The notes under the pieces were generated by a model. The model did no database searches. It was not told the DNA's origin and saw only the letters and a program-made list of their open reading frames with translations. A stretch of DNA of 64,000 nucleotides from Rossellomorea aquimaris (GTDB lineage: Bacteria; Bacillota; Bacilli; Bacillales; Bacillaceae_B), in contig NZ_MINN01000096.1 in NCBI RefSeq assembly GCF_001877785.1, positions 372,001-436,000 on the forward strand, in the 5' to 3' direction. Positions 17,658 through 25,487 of this stretch are shown piece by piece. How positions within the stretch are numbered: the stretch's first letter is position 1; every line of letters begins with the position of its first letter. The position numbers were made by a program, and so were the translations under genes.

Positions 17658-19151
17658 ATGTCGTCAATCAATAAACAGAAAATTGTGGATAGTGTTCCCC
17701 AGAAAGGATTCTTTGGACACCCTAAGGGACTATTCACGCTATTCTTCACGGAATTTTGGGAGCGCTTTTCTTACTACGGAATGCGCGCAATCCTTGTATA
17801 CTATATGTATTATGAGGTTTCAAAAGGCGGCCTTGGCCTAGAAGAAGGTACAGCTTTAGCAATCATGTCTATTTATGGTTCACTCGTTTATATGTCAGGT
17901 GTGATCGGAGGCTGGCTTGCAGACCGTATCTTCGGTACATCGAAAGCCGTCTTCTACGGAGGAATCTTGATTATGTTCGGGCATATCGCCTTATCATTCC
18001 CGGGCAGCCTGTCAATGTTTTTCGTTTCAATGGTATTAATCGTACTTGGTACAGGTTTATTAAAACCGAACGTATCTACTGTAGTCGGTGAAATGTATGC
18101 AGAAAATGATACACGCCGCGATGCTGCGTTCAGTATCTTCTATATGGGGATCAACTTGGGTGCTTTCCTTGCACCGCTTCTGACCGGGGCACTTATGAAG
18201 AGCTACGGATTCCACTGGGGATTCGCACTTGCCGCAATCGGTATGTTCTTCGGATTAGTCGTCTTCATGCTCACAAAGAAGAAGAGCCTGGGTCTTGCTG
18301 GTACTTATGTGCCGAACCCGCTTAATGCTGCTGAAAAGAAAAAATACGGTTCCATCACTGCTCTTGTCGTCATTGTATTGGCAGTTATCCTTGGAATCAC
18401 AATTCCTAATGGAATGTTCACGTTAGATGTATTCATCAATTTAGTCGGAATTTTCGGAATCTTGGCGCCGACTATCTATTTCATTATTATGTACAGAAGT
18501 CCTAAAACAACAGCAACTGAACGTTCACGCGTACTTGCCTATATTCCATTATTCATCGCTGCTGTCATGTTCTGGGCAATTCAGGAACAAGGTTCTACGA
18601 TCCTTGCTGCTTATGCAGATAAACGTACACAGCTTGATTTCATGGGAATCGAAATTTCACCAGCATGGTTCCAGTCACTTAACCCGTTATTCATCATTCT
18701 GCTTGCACCTATATTCGCCGGAATGTGGGTAAAACTTGGTGACCGGCAGCCAACGATCCCTCAGAAATTTGCAATGGGACTTCTTTTTGCAGGACTTTCA
18801 TTCCTTGTCATCCTGCTTCCTGGTTATTTCACAGGGGAAGATGCATTGGTCAGCCCGTTATGGCTTGTATTGAGCTATTTCATCGTTGTCCTTGGTGAAT
18901 TGATGCTGTCACCTGTCGGCCTTTCAGCCACGACGAAACTTGCTCCTGAAGCATTCTCGGCTCAAACGATGAGTCTTTGGTTCCTTGCTTCAGCAGGTGC
19001 ACAAGCATTGAATGCACAGCTTGTTAGATTCTATTCAGCTGATTCAGAGATGCTTTACTTTGGTTCCATCGGAGGGGCAGCAATCGCATTAAGTATCATC
19101 CTCTTCCTATTGGCACCGAAGATCCAAGTGTTCATGAAAGGTGTAAAATAA
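17658..19151 (+). CDS. dtpT: POT/PTR2-family proton-coupled di/tripeptide transporter
   Basis: Membrane transporter importing di- and tripeptides with protons. 497 residues with about 14 membrane helices, the usual size for bacterial POT proteins. The family signature is in helix 1: FFTEFWERFSYYGMRAIL, containing the ExxER proton-coupling motif. GTGLLKPNVSTVVGEMY is the second PTR2 signature. AAGGAGG lies seven bases before the ATG. It is monocistronic with its own promoter and terminator. The name follows lactococcal DtpT. Confidence 0.93.
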   Translation: MSSINKQKIVDSVPQKGFFGHPKGLFTLFFTEFWERFSYYGMRAILVYYMYYEVSKGGLGLEEGTALAIMSIYGSLVYMSGVIGGWLADRIFGTSKAVFYGGILIMFGHIALSFPGSLSMFFVSMVLIVLGTGLLKPNVSTVVGEMYAENDTRRDAAFSIFYMGINLGAFLAPLLTGALMKSYGFHWGFALAAIGMFFGLVVFMLTKKKSLGLAGTYVPNPLNAAEKKKYGSITALVVIVLAVILGITIPNGMFTLDVFINLVGIFGILAPTIYFIIMYRSPKTTATERSRVLAYIPLFIAAVMFWAIQEQGSTILAAYADKRTQLDFMGIEISPAWFQSLNPLFIILLAPIFAGMWVKLGDRQPTIPQKFAMGLLFAGLSFLVILLPGYFTGEDALVSPLWLVLSYFIVVLGELMLSPVGLSATTKLAPEAFSAQTMSLWFLASAGAQALNAQLVRFYSADSEMLYFGSIGGAAIALSIILFLLAPKIQVFMKGVK

Positions 19152-19161
19152 TCCAATGTTT

Positions 19162-19191
19162 AAGCCCCCTGATCCGTTCAGGGGGCTTTTG
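19162..19191 (+). terminator. Intrinsic terminator after dtpT
   Basis: AAGCCCCCTG / CAGGGGGCTT stem with a T run. Confidence 0.88.
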
Positions 19192-19198
19192 TTATAAA

Positions 19199-19232
19199 AA
19201 AAGACCCCGCGCCTATGAAAGCGTGGAGCCTT
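19199..19232 (-). terminator. Intrinsic terminator after the repeat-protein gene
   Basis: On the minus strand GGCTCCACGC pairs imperfectly with GCGCGGGGTC and is followed by a T7 run, nine bases past the stop at 19241. Confidence 0.65.
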
Positions 19233-19240
19233 CTTACTTT

Positions 19241-19594
19241 TTACCAGAACCAGCAGCAGTTGCCGCGATGTCTTCTGCGGTCTTCAGCACCGCCGACATC
19301 GTCTCTTATATGACGGCATCTTCCACGGTTATCTTCCGCACCAGCTACATTGCCGTGCCTTCTGTTGCATCTTCCGCGGTTGTTGTCTTCTGCTCCGCGT
19401 ACATCTTCATTTCTTCTTCCATGACACCTGCCGCGGTTGTTGTCCTCTGCTCCAGCTACATCATCATCACGTCTCCGGCGGCATCCTCCGCGGTCTTCAG
19501 CTCCTCTTACATCATCACGTCTGCCGCAATGCCCGAATAAGTCCCAGCAATTGTTACGGCGGCCTTCCACTCGATCATGTCTTCTGCATCCCAT
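19241..19594 (-). CDS. Repetitive Arg/Asp/Cys-rich small protein, possibly a spore-surface protein
   Basis: A 117-residue protein of strikingly biased composition: no membrane segment, many R, D, G, N, C and H. Residues 25-110 carry about five copies of an 18-20 residue unit with core D-V-x-GAED-(N)-RGRC: DVRGAEDRGGC, DVAGAEDNNRGRC, DVRGAEDNNRGRC, NVAGAEDNRGRC and DVGGAEDRRRH. It is capped by NNCWDLFGHCG and a CCWFW C-terminus. A GGGGAGG site eight bases before the ATG and a matching terminator argue it is real. The same DNA also reads open on the plus strand, but without a ribosome site. A coat or crust role is a guess from composition only. Confidence 0.65.
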   Translation of the reverse strand: MGCRRHDRVEGRRNNCWDLFGHCGRRDDVRGAEDRGGCRRRRDDDVAGAEDNNRGRCHGRRNEDVRGAEDNNRGRCNRRHGNVAGAEDNRGRCRHIRDDVGGAEDRRRHRGNCCWFW

Positions 19595-19705
19595 AAATCA
19601 AACCTCCCCTGCATAAGGATTATCAGTAAAAAAGCACTGACATATTTTATCTTATGAGGATGGCATTAGATTGGTATGGGCCAAGTAGTAGGAAGTTGAT
19701 GGGGA

Positions 19706-20230
19706 TCAGAATTGATTTTTCTTATATTTCCACTGACCGATCAATAACTGGACGACGTGAAAGAACATGACATCCCGTGTGACGAGCCCATCGGTGAATA
19801 CACCAACCGCCCCTTCACTTTGACGGATACCTGTTTTAGAGGTGAATTCATCCATAAGCGGACCAAGTTCCCTTCCCTTCCTGAGCCCTTCAGCAATTTC
19901 TGTCGGCAATGAAATCCTGGCCCCTCCCGCAATGATTTCATTGCCGTTCCGATCAACCAGACTTCCCCAATTGCAGAGGAACATGCCGTATAAAGTTTCG
20001 GTCACCCCTCCTTCAAGGCCGATACCGATATCTGCATTCGTCATCCTCAATACGTTCTTTGCCCGGTTAAGAGCACCTTCGATCGTTTCCTGATCGGAAA
20101 AAGGCTGCTCACTTACATTTGATTCCGTTTTCAAGCACTGGAAACTAACCTCATTAATATGCTGTTGAAACCCTTTTTCAATTGCTTGTACTTTCGCCTT
20201 GTTTTTTGTCCCTATTGCGATTTTCAACAA
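19706..20230 (-). CDS. DUF84/YjjX-family nucleoside triphosphatase (inosine/xanthosine triphosphatase)
   Basis: A 174-residue cytoplasmic protein likely to hydrolyse non-canonical purine nucleotides (ITP/XTP). Family motifs are the N-terminal IAIGTKNKAKVQAIEKGF, SDQETIEGALNRAKNVL and the acidic GIGLEGGV. The C-terminus has SEGAVGVFTDGLVTRDVMF. The start is TTG at 20230, eight bases after GAGGT. It lies downstream of ytoP on the same strand but is separated from it by a terminator at 20279-20308. Confidence 0.85.
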   Translation of the reverse strand: MLKIAIGTKNKAKVQAIEKGFQQHINEVSFQCLKTESNVSEQPFSDQETIEGALNRAKNVLRMTNADIGIGLEGGVTETLYGMFLCNWGSLVDRNGNEIIAGGARISLPTEIAEGLRKGRELGPLMDEFTSKTGIRQSEGAVGVFTDGLVTRDVMFFHVVQLLIGQWKYKKNQF

Positions 20231-20278
20231 ATTACGATACCTCTTTTCTTATTACATCCCAATCCGGATTCCCTGCCA

Positions 20279-20308
20279 AAAAAACTGCCTCCGAAAGAGA
20301 CAGTTCTT
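20279..20308 (-). terminator. Intrinsic terminator after ytoP
   Basis: On the minus strand ACTGTCTC / GGAGGCAGT stem followed by TTTTTTT. Confidence 0.82.
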
Positions 20309-20350
20309 AGTTCAGACAATATATATTTAATCTTTGTAAGATAAACTCAA

Positions 20351-21424
20351 TTATCCATTCCTCTTGATTGTGTCGATTGTGGAACGGTCACACTGTTTGA
20401 CAAGTTTCACAATCAGTTCTTTTGCCGCAGCATAATCATCGACATGAATCATGGAGGCATGGGTATGGATGTAGCGTGAACAAATGCCGACCACAGCACT
20501 CGGCACCCCTTCGTTTGAAATATGTACTCTTCCTGCATCCGTACCACCCTGAGACACAAAATATTGATAAGGGATGTCATTGGACTCTGCCGTATCGAGA
20601 ACTAATTCCCTGATTCCTTTATGCGTCACCATGGAACGGTCGAGGATCCGGAGAAGGGCCCCTTTACCAAGCTGGCCAAATTCATTCTTATCACCAGACA
20701 TATCATTAGCAGGACTTGCATCAAGCGCAAAGAAAATATCCGGTTTGATCATATTTGCTGCAGTCTGGGCTCCGCGGAGGCCCACTTCTTCCTGTACTGT
20801 CGCACCGGAGTACAATGTATTGGACAATTCAGTGCCTTGAAGTTCTTTTAAAAGTTCGATTGACAGACCGCAGCCATAACGGTTATCCCATGCCTTCGCA
20901 AGGATTTTCTTTTCATTTGCCATTGGGGTGAACGGACAAATCGGGACAATTTGCTGCCCCGGCTTGATCCCGATTTCAAGTGCATTTTCTCTATCATCCG
21001 CACCGATATCGATGAGCATATTTTTTATATCCATCGGCTTCCTTCGCTGCTCTTCTCCCAAAAGATGAGGAGGGATGCTGCCGATCACACCGGTGACAGG
21101 CCCGTTATCCGTGATGATTTGCACTCGCTGAGCAAGGAGAACCTGGCTCCACCAGCCGCCAAGGGTCTGGAAGCGGAGCATTCCATTATCGGTGATGGAA
21201 GTTACCATGAAGCCGACTTCATCCATATGTCCTGCTACCATGACCACCGGATCATCCGCCCGGCCCCTTTTCACACCGAATACTCCGCCCAGGCGGTCCT
21301 GCACAACTTCATCGGAATACGAAGCCAATTGTTCCTTCATGAATTGGCGGACCGCATGTTCATTCCCGGGCGCACCAGGCAACTCAGTCAATGTCTTAAA
21401 TAAATCCAATGTATCTTGTTTCAT
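20351..21424 (-). CDS. ytoP: M42-family aminopeptidase YtoP
   Basis: Cytoplasmic tetrahedral aminopeptidase/glucanase-family metalloprotease, 357 residues (normal length). The metal-binding and catalytic residues are visible: [32 protein letters not shown] (catalytic EE), [10 protein letters not shown], and the C-terminal [11 protein letters not shown]. The start is the ATG at 21424; the leader contains AAAAAGGGGCAG. It is divergent from ytzB and ends at an intrinsic terminator. Confidence 0.92.
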   Translation of the reverse strand: MKQDTLDLFKTLTELPGAPGNEHAVRQFMKEQLASYSDEVVQDRLGGVFGVKRGRADDPVVMVAGHMDEVGFMVTSITDNGMLRFQTLGGWWSQVLLAQRVQIITDNGPVTGVIGSIPPHLLGEEQRRKPMDIKNMLIDIGADDRENALEIGIKPGQQIVPICPFTPMANEKKILAKAWDNRYGCGLSIELLKELQGTELSNTLYSGATVQEEVGLRGAQTAANMIKPDIFFALDASPANDMSGDKNEFGQLGKGALLRILDRSMVTHKGIRELVLDTAESNDIPYQYFVSQGGTDAGRVHISNEGVPSAVVGICSRYIHTHASMIHVDDYAAAKELIVKLVKQCDRSTIDTIKRNG

Positions 21425-21590
21425 ATATTCTGCCCCTTTTTTAAAAAAATTCAGTTATGTATACTTTCATTTTACAGAACTTTCTCACGTCTTACCACCA
21501 ATTAAGACAAAAGCAGTTCTCTTTTTTTCAGATTCTTTGTTAGAATGTACCTATATACAAGTTTGTAATCAAGGCTGTGGAGGGATAAAG

Positions 21591-21905
21591 ATGAACTGGA
21601 AGTCATTCATTTTAGGAGTCGGCATCGGCGCTGCGGGCGGGTTATTAGTTAGCGGTAAGCTAAAGGAAACAAGCCTGGTTTCAGCCGAAAAAGTATTGAA
21701 GGATGTAAAACTCTCATTTAAAAAAGAAGGGAAGGTCGACGGGTCGTGGATTTCCATGAACCCGGAAGATTATCAGAAACACTCCCTGTCAACAAAGATC
21801 TATAAAGGCGGGGTTTCTCGAAGGAGCGAAGGCCGCCTGGAACAGTACGAATTCATTGCGGATGCCTTCACCGGGACTGTTATAGATGTATACCCTATAT
21901 CTTGA
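21591..21905 (+). CDS. ytzB: PepSY-domain protein YtzB
   Basis: A 104-residue protein. The first 22 residues (SFILGVGIGAAGGLLVSGKL) are a membrane segment or uncleaved signal, so the rest is probably outside the membrane. The C-terminal half has a PepSY-like pattern ending LEQYEFIADAFTGTVIDVYP. PepSY domains are thought to inhibit or modulate proteases; no partner is evident beyond the adjacent divergent ytoP peptidase. ATG at 21591 follows GGAGGG by six bases. Longer in-frame starts upstream read antisense ytoP and are rejected. Confidence 0.87.
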   Translation: MNWKSFILGVGIGAAGGLLVSGKLKETSLVSAEKVLKDVKLSFKKEGKVDGSWISMNPEDYQKHSLSTKIYKGGVSRRSEGRLEQYEFIADAFTGTVIDVYPIS

Positions 21906-21911
21906 ATAGAA

Positions 21912-21947
21912 AAAACAGGATGGCAGCTGTGTCATCCTGTTTTACTT
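21912..21947. terminator. Terminator between convergent ytzB and ytnP
   Basis: AAAACAGGATG / CATCCTGTTTT stem with A and T tails on both sides. Confidence 0.82.
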
Positions 21948-21953
21948 TCATTA

Positions 21954-22793
21954 TCATTTTCTAGGCACTTCTTCGACGATCTCCCCGTCCCTGTTCCACT
22001 TCAATGCTCTGTAGACAGCATCGTGATAAAACAAGAACCACCACTCATTTTCGATTGCCTGATTGATCCACTTATCTTTAGCGTGGATCGATGTCATCGG
22101 ATAATCATCATAGGCAAGCACCCAGAGCGGGTTCTTATGGGCATGGGTCGGCATGATATCCGCCATATGGATGAATGTCTCGCCGCCGTGCTCGATGACG
22201 ATGATCGAATGTCCGTCACTGTGACCGCCCGTATGGATCATGCGCAGTCCCGGAAGCACTTCCTTCTCTCCTTCGAACGTCTTCACCTGACCTGTGATGC
22301 TCTCCCAATTTTCTTTCCAATATGTATTTCTTGAGCGGATATTCGGCTCCCTCATCTCATCCCACTCAACCTTGGACGTATGGATTTCTGCATTCGGAAA
22401 TACAGGAACCAGTTTATCCCCTTCATATTTCGTCAGACCGCAAGCATGATCGAAGTGCATATGCGTCATCAAGATGATATCGATATCGGAAGTCGTTAAA
22501 CCGAGCTTCTCCAGGGATTCTTCTATCGATGATTCCTCGTGCACACCATAATTCCTTTTCTGCTTTTCATTTAATTTTCCTTTTCCGATTCCCGATTCAA
22601 TGAGTATGTTTTTACCTTGGTATTGAAAAAAGAGGGGATCGGTTCGCAGCTCGATCTGGTTCAACTCGTTGACTGCATATTTTTTTGACCAAAGAGGTTT
22701 CGGCACCACTCCGAACATCGCTCCCCCATCCATGTGGGTGACGCCCCCATTCAGCCAGTGAAATGTTAAATCTCCTGATTTCAATGATTCCAT
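21954..22793 (-). CDS. ytnP: Metallo-beta-lactamase-fold lactonase YtnP
   Basis: A 279-residue MBL-fold hydrolase; B. subtilis YtnP is a quorum-quenching lactonase acting on Streptomyces signals. The zinc-binding motif is [10 protein letters not shown] near residue 110, with further ligands in [10 protein letters not shown] and [10 protein letters not shown] and the late FYHDAVY. ATG at 22793 has AAAGGAGG upstream. In B. subtilis malS lies between ytzB and ytnP; here it is absent. The leader contains no obvious operator. Confidence 0.88.
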   Translation of the reverse strand: MESLKSGDLTFHWLNGGVTHMDGGAMFGVVPKPLWSKKYAVNELNQIELRTDPLFFQYQGKNILIESGIGKGKLNEKQKRNYGVHEESSIEESLEKLGLTTSDIDIILMTHMHFDHACGLTKYEGDKLVPVFPNAEIHTSKVEWDEMREPNIRSRNTYWKENWESITGQVKTFEGEKEVLPGLRMIHTGGHSDGHSIIVIEHGGETFIHMADIMPTHAHKNPLWVLAYDDYPMTSIHAKDKWINQAIENEWWFLFYHDAVYRALKWNRDGEIVEEVPRK

Positions 22794-22935
22794 CTTGTCT
22801 ATTCCTCCTTTGTTCGTACGGTTTCATTTTATCAGAATTTACGGACGACTTGTATAGATAAGGCTTCCGTTAAACTCGGGCAGTGAAATCCACACTTGGA
22901 ACAGGACTGGCACGAATAAAGAAAATTCTACAAGC

Positions 22936-23045
22936 GGCGAATTAATATAAAAAGTGGCACAATTATCCTGAAAGTGGCGCAATTATTTTGAAACCGGCTC
23001 AATAATCCTTATAAGCGGTACAATTACCGCTTCACGGGCCGATGG
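22936..23045. repeat. Six-unit array with 20-bp period (GGCACAATTA word)
   Basis: Units begin at 22936, 22956, 22976, 22996, 23016 and 23036, exactly 20 bases apart; the first half resembles GGCACAATTA and the second half varies. Same word as the 15911 array. The surrounding gap 22794-23226 otherwise holds only the trmB terminator. Confidence 0.8.
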
Positions 23046-23187
23046 GGGATTGAGTACCCTTCAATAATTTGGATTTCCTTCATAAAAACCAGGCCAAACA
23101 AAGTTACTACTGCTATAATCATCAAATTTTTTAATCAAAATTACAATTTCACAAGAAGACCTCCCCCTTTAACTGGACTCAAACAAA

Positions 23188-23218
23188 AAAAGCACCCCAA
23201 AAACTCATCGGGATGCTT
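23188..23218 (-). terminator. Intrinsic terminator after trmB
   Basis: On the minus strand AAGCATCCC / GGGGTGCTT stem followed by TTTTT. Confidence 0.82.
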
Positions 23219-23226
23219 TCCAACCA

Positions 23227-23871
23227 TTATTGATTCTGATACTGCGCTTCTACGCGGTAGATGCGCTGGCCTTTTGCTGAGAATTTCTCTTCGTATTCGG
23301 TCATGATGTTTCCTTCGAAATCGCTGTTGTGCAAATCCAGGCTCAGGAATTTCAAGTGAAGGCCGTACCATGAAAAGCTCATCAATGAATATTCGAACAA
23401 GCCCTGATTATCGGTCTTGAAGTGGATTTCCCCGCCTTTGATCAAGATATCCTCATAAAGCTTGAGGAATGTTTTGTAAGTAAGGCGGCGCTTTTCGTGG
23501 CGGTTTTTCGGCCATGGATCGGAGAAGTTCAGGTATACCCTGCCAACTTCTTCAGTTCCAAAGAAGTCGGTCAAGTTGCGTGCATCCACGTTCAAGAGCT
23601 TTACATTCGGAAGCTCCGCCTCGATCAAGCGGTCAAGGGCTGTCACGATGACACTTTCATATAATTCGATCCCGATATAATTGACATCGGGATTCGCTCT
23701 TGCCATTTCCGTGACGAACTGGCCTTTTCCTGTTCCGACTTCTATATGGATGGGATTGTCGTTTCCAAACACTTCATTCCAATTGCCTTTTTTCTCTTCG
23801 GGCTGTGCGACCACATATTGCGGATTCTCGCTGATTTTTTCTGAAGCCCATGGTTTATGTCTTAAACGCAT
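23227..23871 (-). CDS. trmB: tRNA (guanine-N7)-methyltransferase
   Basis: SAM-dependent enzyme making m7G46 in the tRNA variable loop. 214 residues, normal for Gram-positive TrmB. The SAM motif is [16 protein letters not shown], followed by [21 protein letters not shown] and the catalytic/substrate motif [17 protein letters not shown]. The start at 23871 (MRLRHKPWA) follows GAGGTG by seven bases; an upstream in-frame start at 23886 falls on that site and is rejected. Confidence 0.95.
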   Translation of the reverse strand: MRLRHKPWASEKISENPQYVVAQPEEKKGNWNEVFGNDNPIHIEVGTGKGQFVTEMARANPDVNYIGIELYESVIVTALDRLIEAELPNVKLLNVDARNLTDFFGTEEVGRVYLNFSDPWPKNRHEKRRLTYKTFLKLYEDILIKGGEIHFKTDNQGLFEYSLMSFSWYGLHLKFLSLDLHNSDFEGNIMTEYEEKFSAKGQRIYRVEAQYQNQ

Positions 23872-23910
23872 GCTGTGACACCTCATTTAGTTATTTTGCT
23901 ACATTGAACA

Positions 23911-23960
23911 TTCGCTGTTGATTTCCGAGAGTTCTTCGTCTTGCACTCCAACCAACAGCT
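23911..23960. repeat. Internally deleted family A repeat
   Basis: TTCGCTGTTGATTTCCG is joined directly to TTCTTCGTCTTGCACTCCAA, that is the head and tail of the family A element with the middle missing. Confidence 0.6.
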
Positions 23961-23991
23961 AAAAACAGAAAAAACTACAAAAAAATTCAAA

Positions 23992-24057
23992 AGCGGTTTT
24001 CATATATGATGTTTTTCTAAAAAAGAGCCAAGCCAAACATTTTATATGAAAACAGCT
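23992..24057. repeat. Long imperfect inverted repeat upstream of trmB
   Basis: Arms 23992-24013 (AGCGGTTTTCATATATGATG) and 24035-24057 (reverse complement with about three mismatches) flank a 21-base loop. It could be a terminator-like or foldback element; no gene is attached. Confidence 0.6.
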
Positions 24058-24148
24058 CTACCGAAAAAAACAATAACAGATGAATGGGTTCTATGCAACA
24101 ACATTTTGCGTACACACCCTTTCAAAAAAACCACGAATAAATAGAAAA

Positions 24149-24185
24149 GGAATCCACACACTAAATGTGAATTCCTGTTTTGTTT
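24149..24185. terminator. Possible hairpin/attenuator before ytzH
   Basis: GGAATCCACA / TGTGAATTCC (one G-U pair) followed by TGTTTTGTTTT on the plus strand, about 50 bases before the ytzH start. Confidence 0.4.
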
Positions 24186-24231
24186 TCGAGTAAGAAAACG
24201 ATGTAAAGATCTATATGAAAGGGTGAACGTC

Positions 24232-24510
24232 ATGCCTTTAGATTCCCATTATCAAATGCAATTGTTAAAAGATATACTCTCCAATCATCAGACAGATTGC
24301 TGCGGTTCAGTATCTGAATGTGAGCAGGTGGAGCGATTAGTCAAATCGTTGATGGTCAATGCTGATATAAATGAAAATATTAAGCCGGTCCTGCAGGAAA
24401 TTTATCAGTACGGTCAAAGTGGAGCAGGCAGCTCTGACCTCGATACTCATATTACGAGCAATCGCCAAAACCTGTCTCAGTGGGTTTCGGATATGGATCA
24501 GTTCTCCTGA
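24232..24510 (+). CDS. ytzH: YtzH-like protein
   Basis: A 92-residue soluble, largely helical protein of the YtzH family, unknown function. Recognisable segments are LDSHYQMQLLKDILSNHQ, the DCCGSVSECEQVERLVKSL stretch with its cysteines, and C-terminal LSQWVSDMDQFS. ATG at 24232 follows AAAGGGTGA; an in-frame GTG at 24223 lies on that site. Its TGA stop (24508-24510) exactly abuts the stop of the convergent ytmP, with no base between. Confidence 0.82.
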   Translation: MPLDSHYQMQLLKDILSNHQTDCCGSVSECEQVERLVKSLMVNADINENIKPVLQEIYQYGQSGAGSSDLDTHITSNRQNLSQWVSDMDQFS

Positions 24511-25284
24511 TCAAACCACTTTATGCAAATATTCGATCCAGTGGTTCATTTCATGAAAGCGTCCTTTCCCTTTATGCCATTGGATGGAAAGGATCGTTTG
24601 AGCCACTACATACCATTTCATCCTCAGTCTCAAATTGTCTGTCAGGTCAACACCATATTGGTTGAGCCAAGCAGGCCATTCTTCCTCGGGAATGTACCAG
24701 TATAGCAGCATTCCTACATCGAAAGCGGGATCGGCGATCATTGCCCCGTCCCAATCGATCAAGTACAGCTGGTTGTGATCGGAAAGCAGCCAGTTGTTGT
24801 GATTGACGTCTCCGTGACAAACTACGTATTCATCCTGCCGAACTTCTTCCAGTTCTTTTTGCAGAAACAATAATGCCTGCCTTACTATCGGCAGCGAAAG
24901 GAGATCGAACTCCAGCCCCGTCTCCACTTCAGTCAGCATATGCTCTGGCTGAAAAGGTTCCTGGCCCAGCCTCTCAAGCATGGTGGAAAGAGGCCTTGAA
25001 GAATGTATTTTTTTGAGCAGCCTCGCTACCCGTTCATTCTTCATTTCTTCGGGATTGAGTTCTCTTCCATTTAACCAGTGCTGTGCTGTTATTACGTCCC
25101 CATTTTCCATCCGCTTTGTCCAAACAAGCTTCGGTACGATACCCTCTGCCGACAATACGGCGAGAAAAGGAGATGAGTTGCGCTTAAGAAACAGCTTCTG
25201 CTCTTGATACTGAGCAAAAAAAGCTTCTCCGGTGGCGCCTCCTGCGGGGACTATTTCCCAATCTTGGTCAAATAAGTGTTCCAA
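24511..25284 (-). CDS. ytmP: Phosphotransferase/kinase-like protein YtmP (APH family)
   Basis: Aminoglycoside-phosphotransferase/choline-kinase-like enzyme, about 257 residues; the physiological substrate is unknown. The catalytic loop VCHGDVNHNNWLL and the metal-binding LIDWDGAMIADPAFDVG are intact. N-terminal PAGGATGEAFFAQY and KLFLKRN form the nucleotide-binding lobe. TTG at 25284 lies six bases after AAGGTG; GTG at 25293 is the alternative but lacks a ribosome site. It is convergent with ytzH with abutting stop codons. Confidence 0.85.
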   Translation of the reverse strand: MEHLFDQDWEIVPAGGATGEAFFAQYQEQKLFLKRNSSPFLAVLSAEGIVPKLVWTKRMENGDVITAQHWLNGRELNPEEMKNERVARLLKKIHSSRPLSTMLERLGQEPFQPEHMLTEVETGLEFDLLSLPIVRQALLFLQKELEEVRQDEYVVCHGDVNHNNWLLSDHNQLYLIDWDGAMIADPAFDVGMLLYWYIPEEEWPAWLNQYGVDLTDNLRLRMKWYVVAQTILSIQWHKGKGRFHEMNHWIEYLHKVV

Positions 25285-25396
25285 TATTTTCACCTTCTAT
25301 TGGTCCTTAGTCGTGTTCATGTATTTCAACCTTACGTTTATTATCGTCATTAGAATTCATACATTTAATAGATCCACTTAAAAGTCTTATAAAACA

Positions 25397-25437
25397 AAAA
25401 AGACAGCTATTGGGCAGATCAATCAATAGCCATCTGT
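25397..25437 (-). terminator. Intrinsic terminator after the thpR-amyX operon
   Basis: On the minus strand ACAGATGGCTATTG pairs with CAATAGCTGTC-type sequence and is followed by TTTTTT. Confidence 0.75.
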
Positions 25438-25487
25438 TTTTGATTTTATCGTCATCTTCTCGATTCGTCAAGCTTTGGAACGATGCA

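Noticed and set aside
19223-19540. Plus-strand Ser/Val/Thr-rich frame opposite the repeat protein
   Set aside because: It has no ribosome site, begins just after the dtpT terminator and mirrors the repeats of the minus-strand gene, which has both a ribosome site and a terminator.
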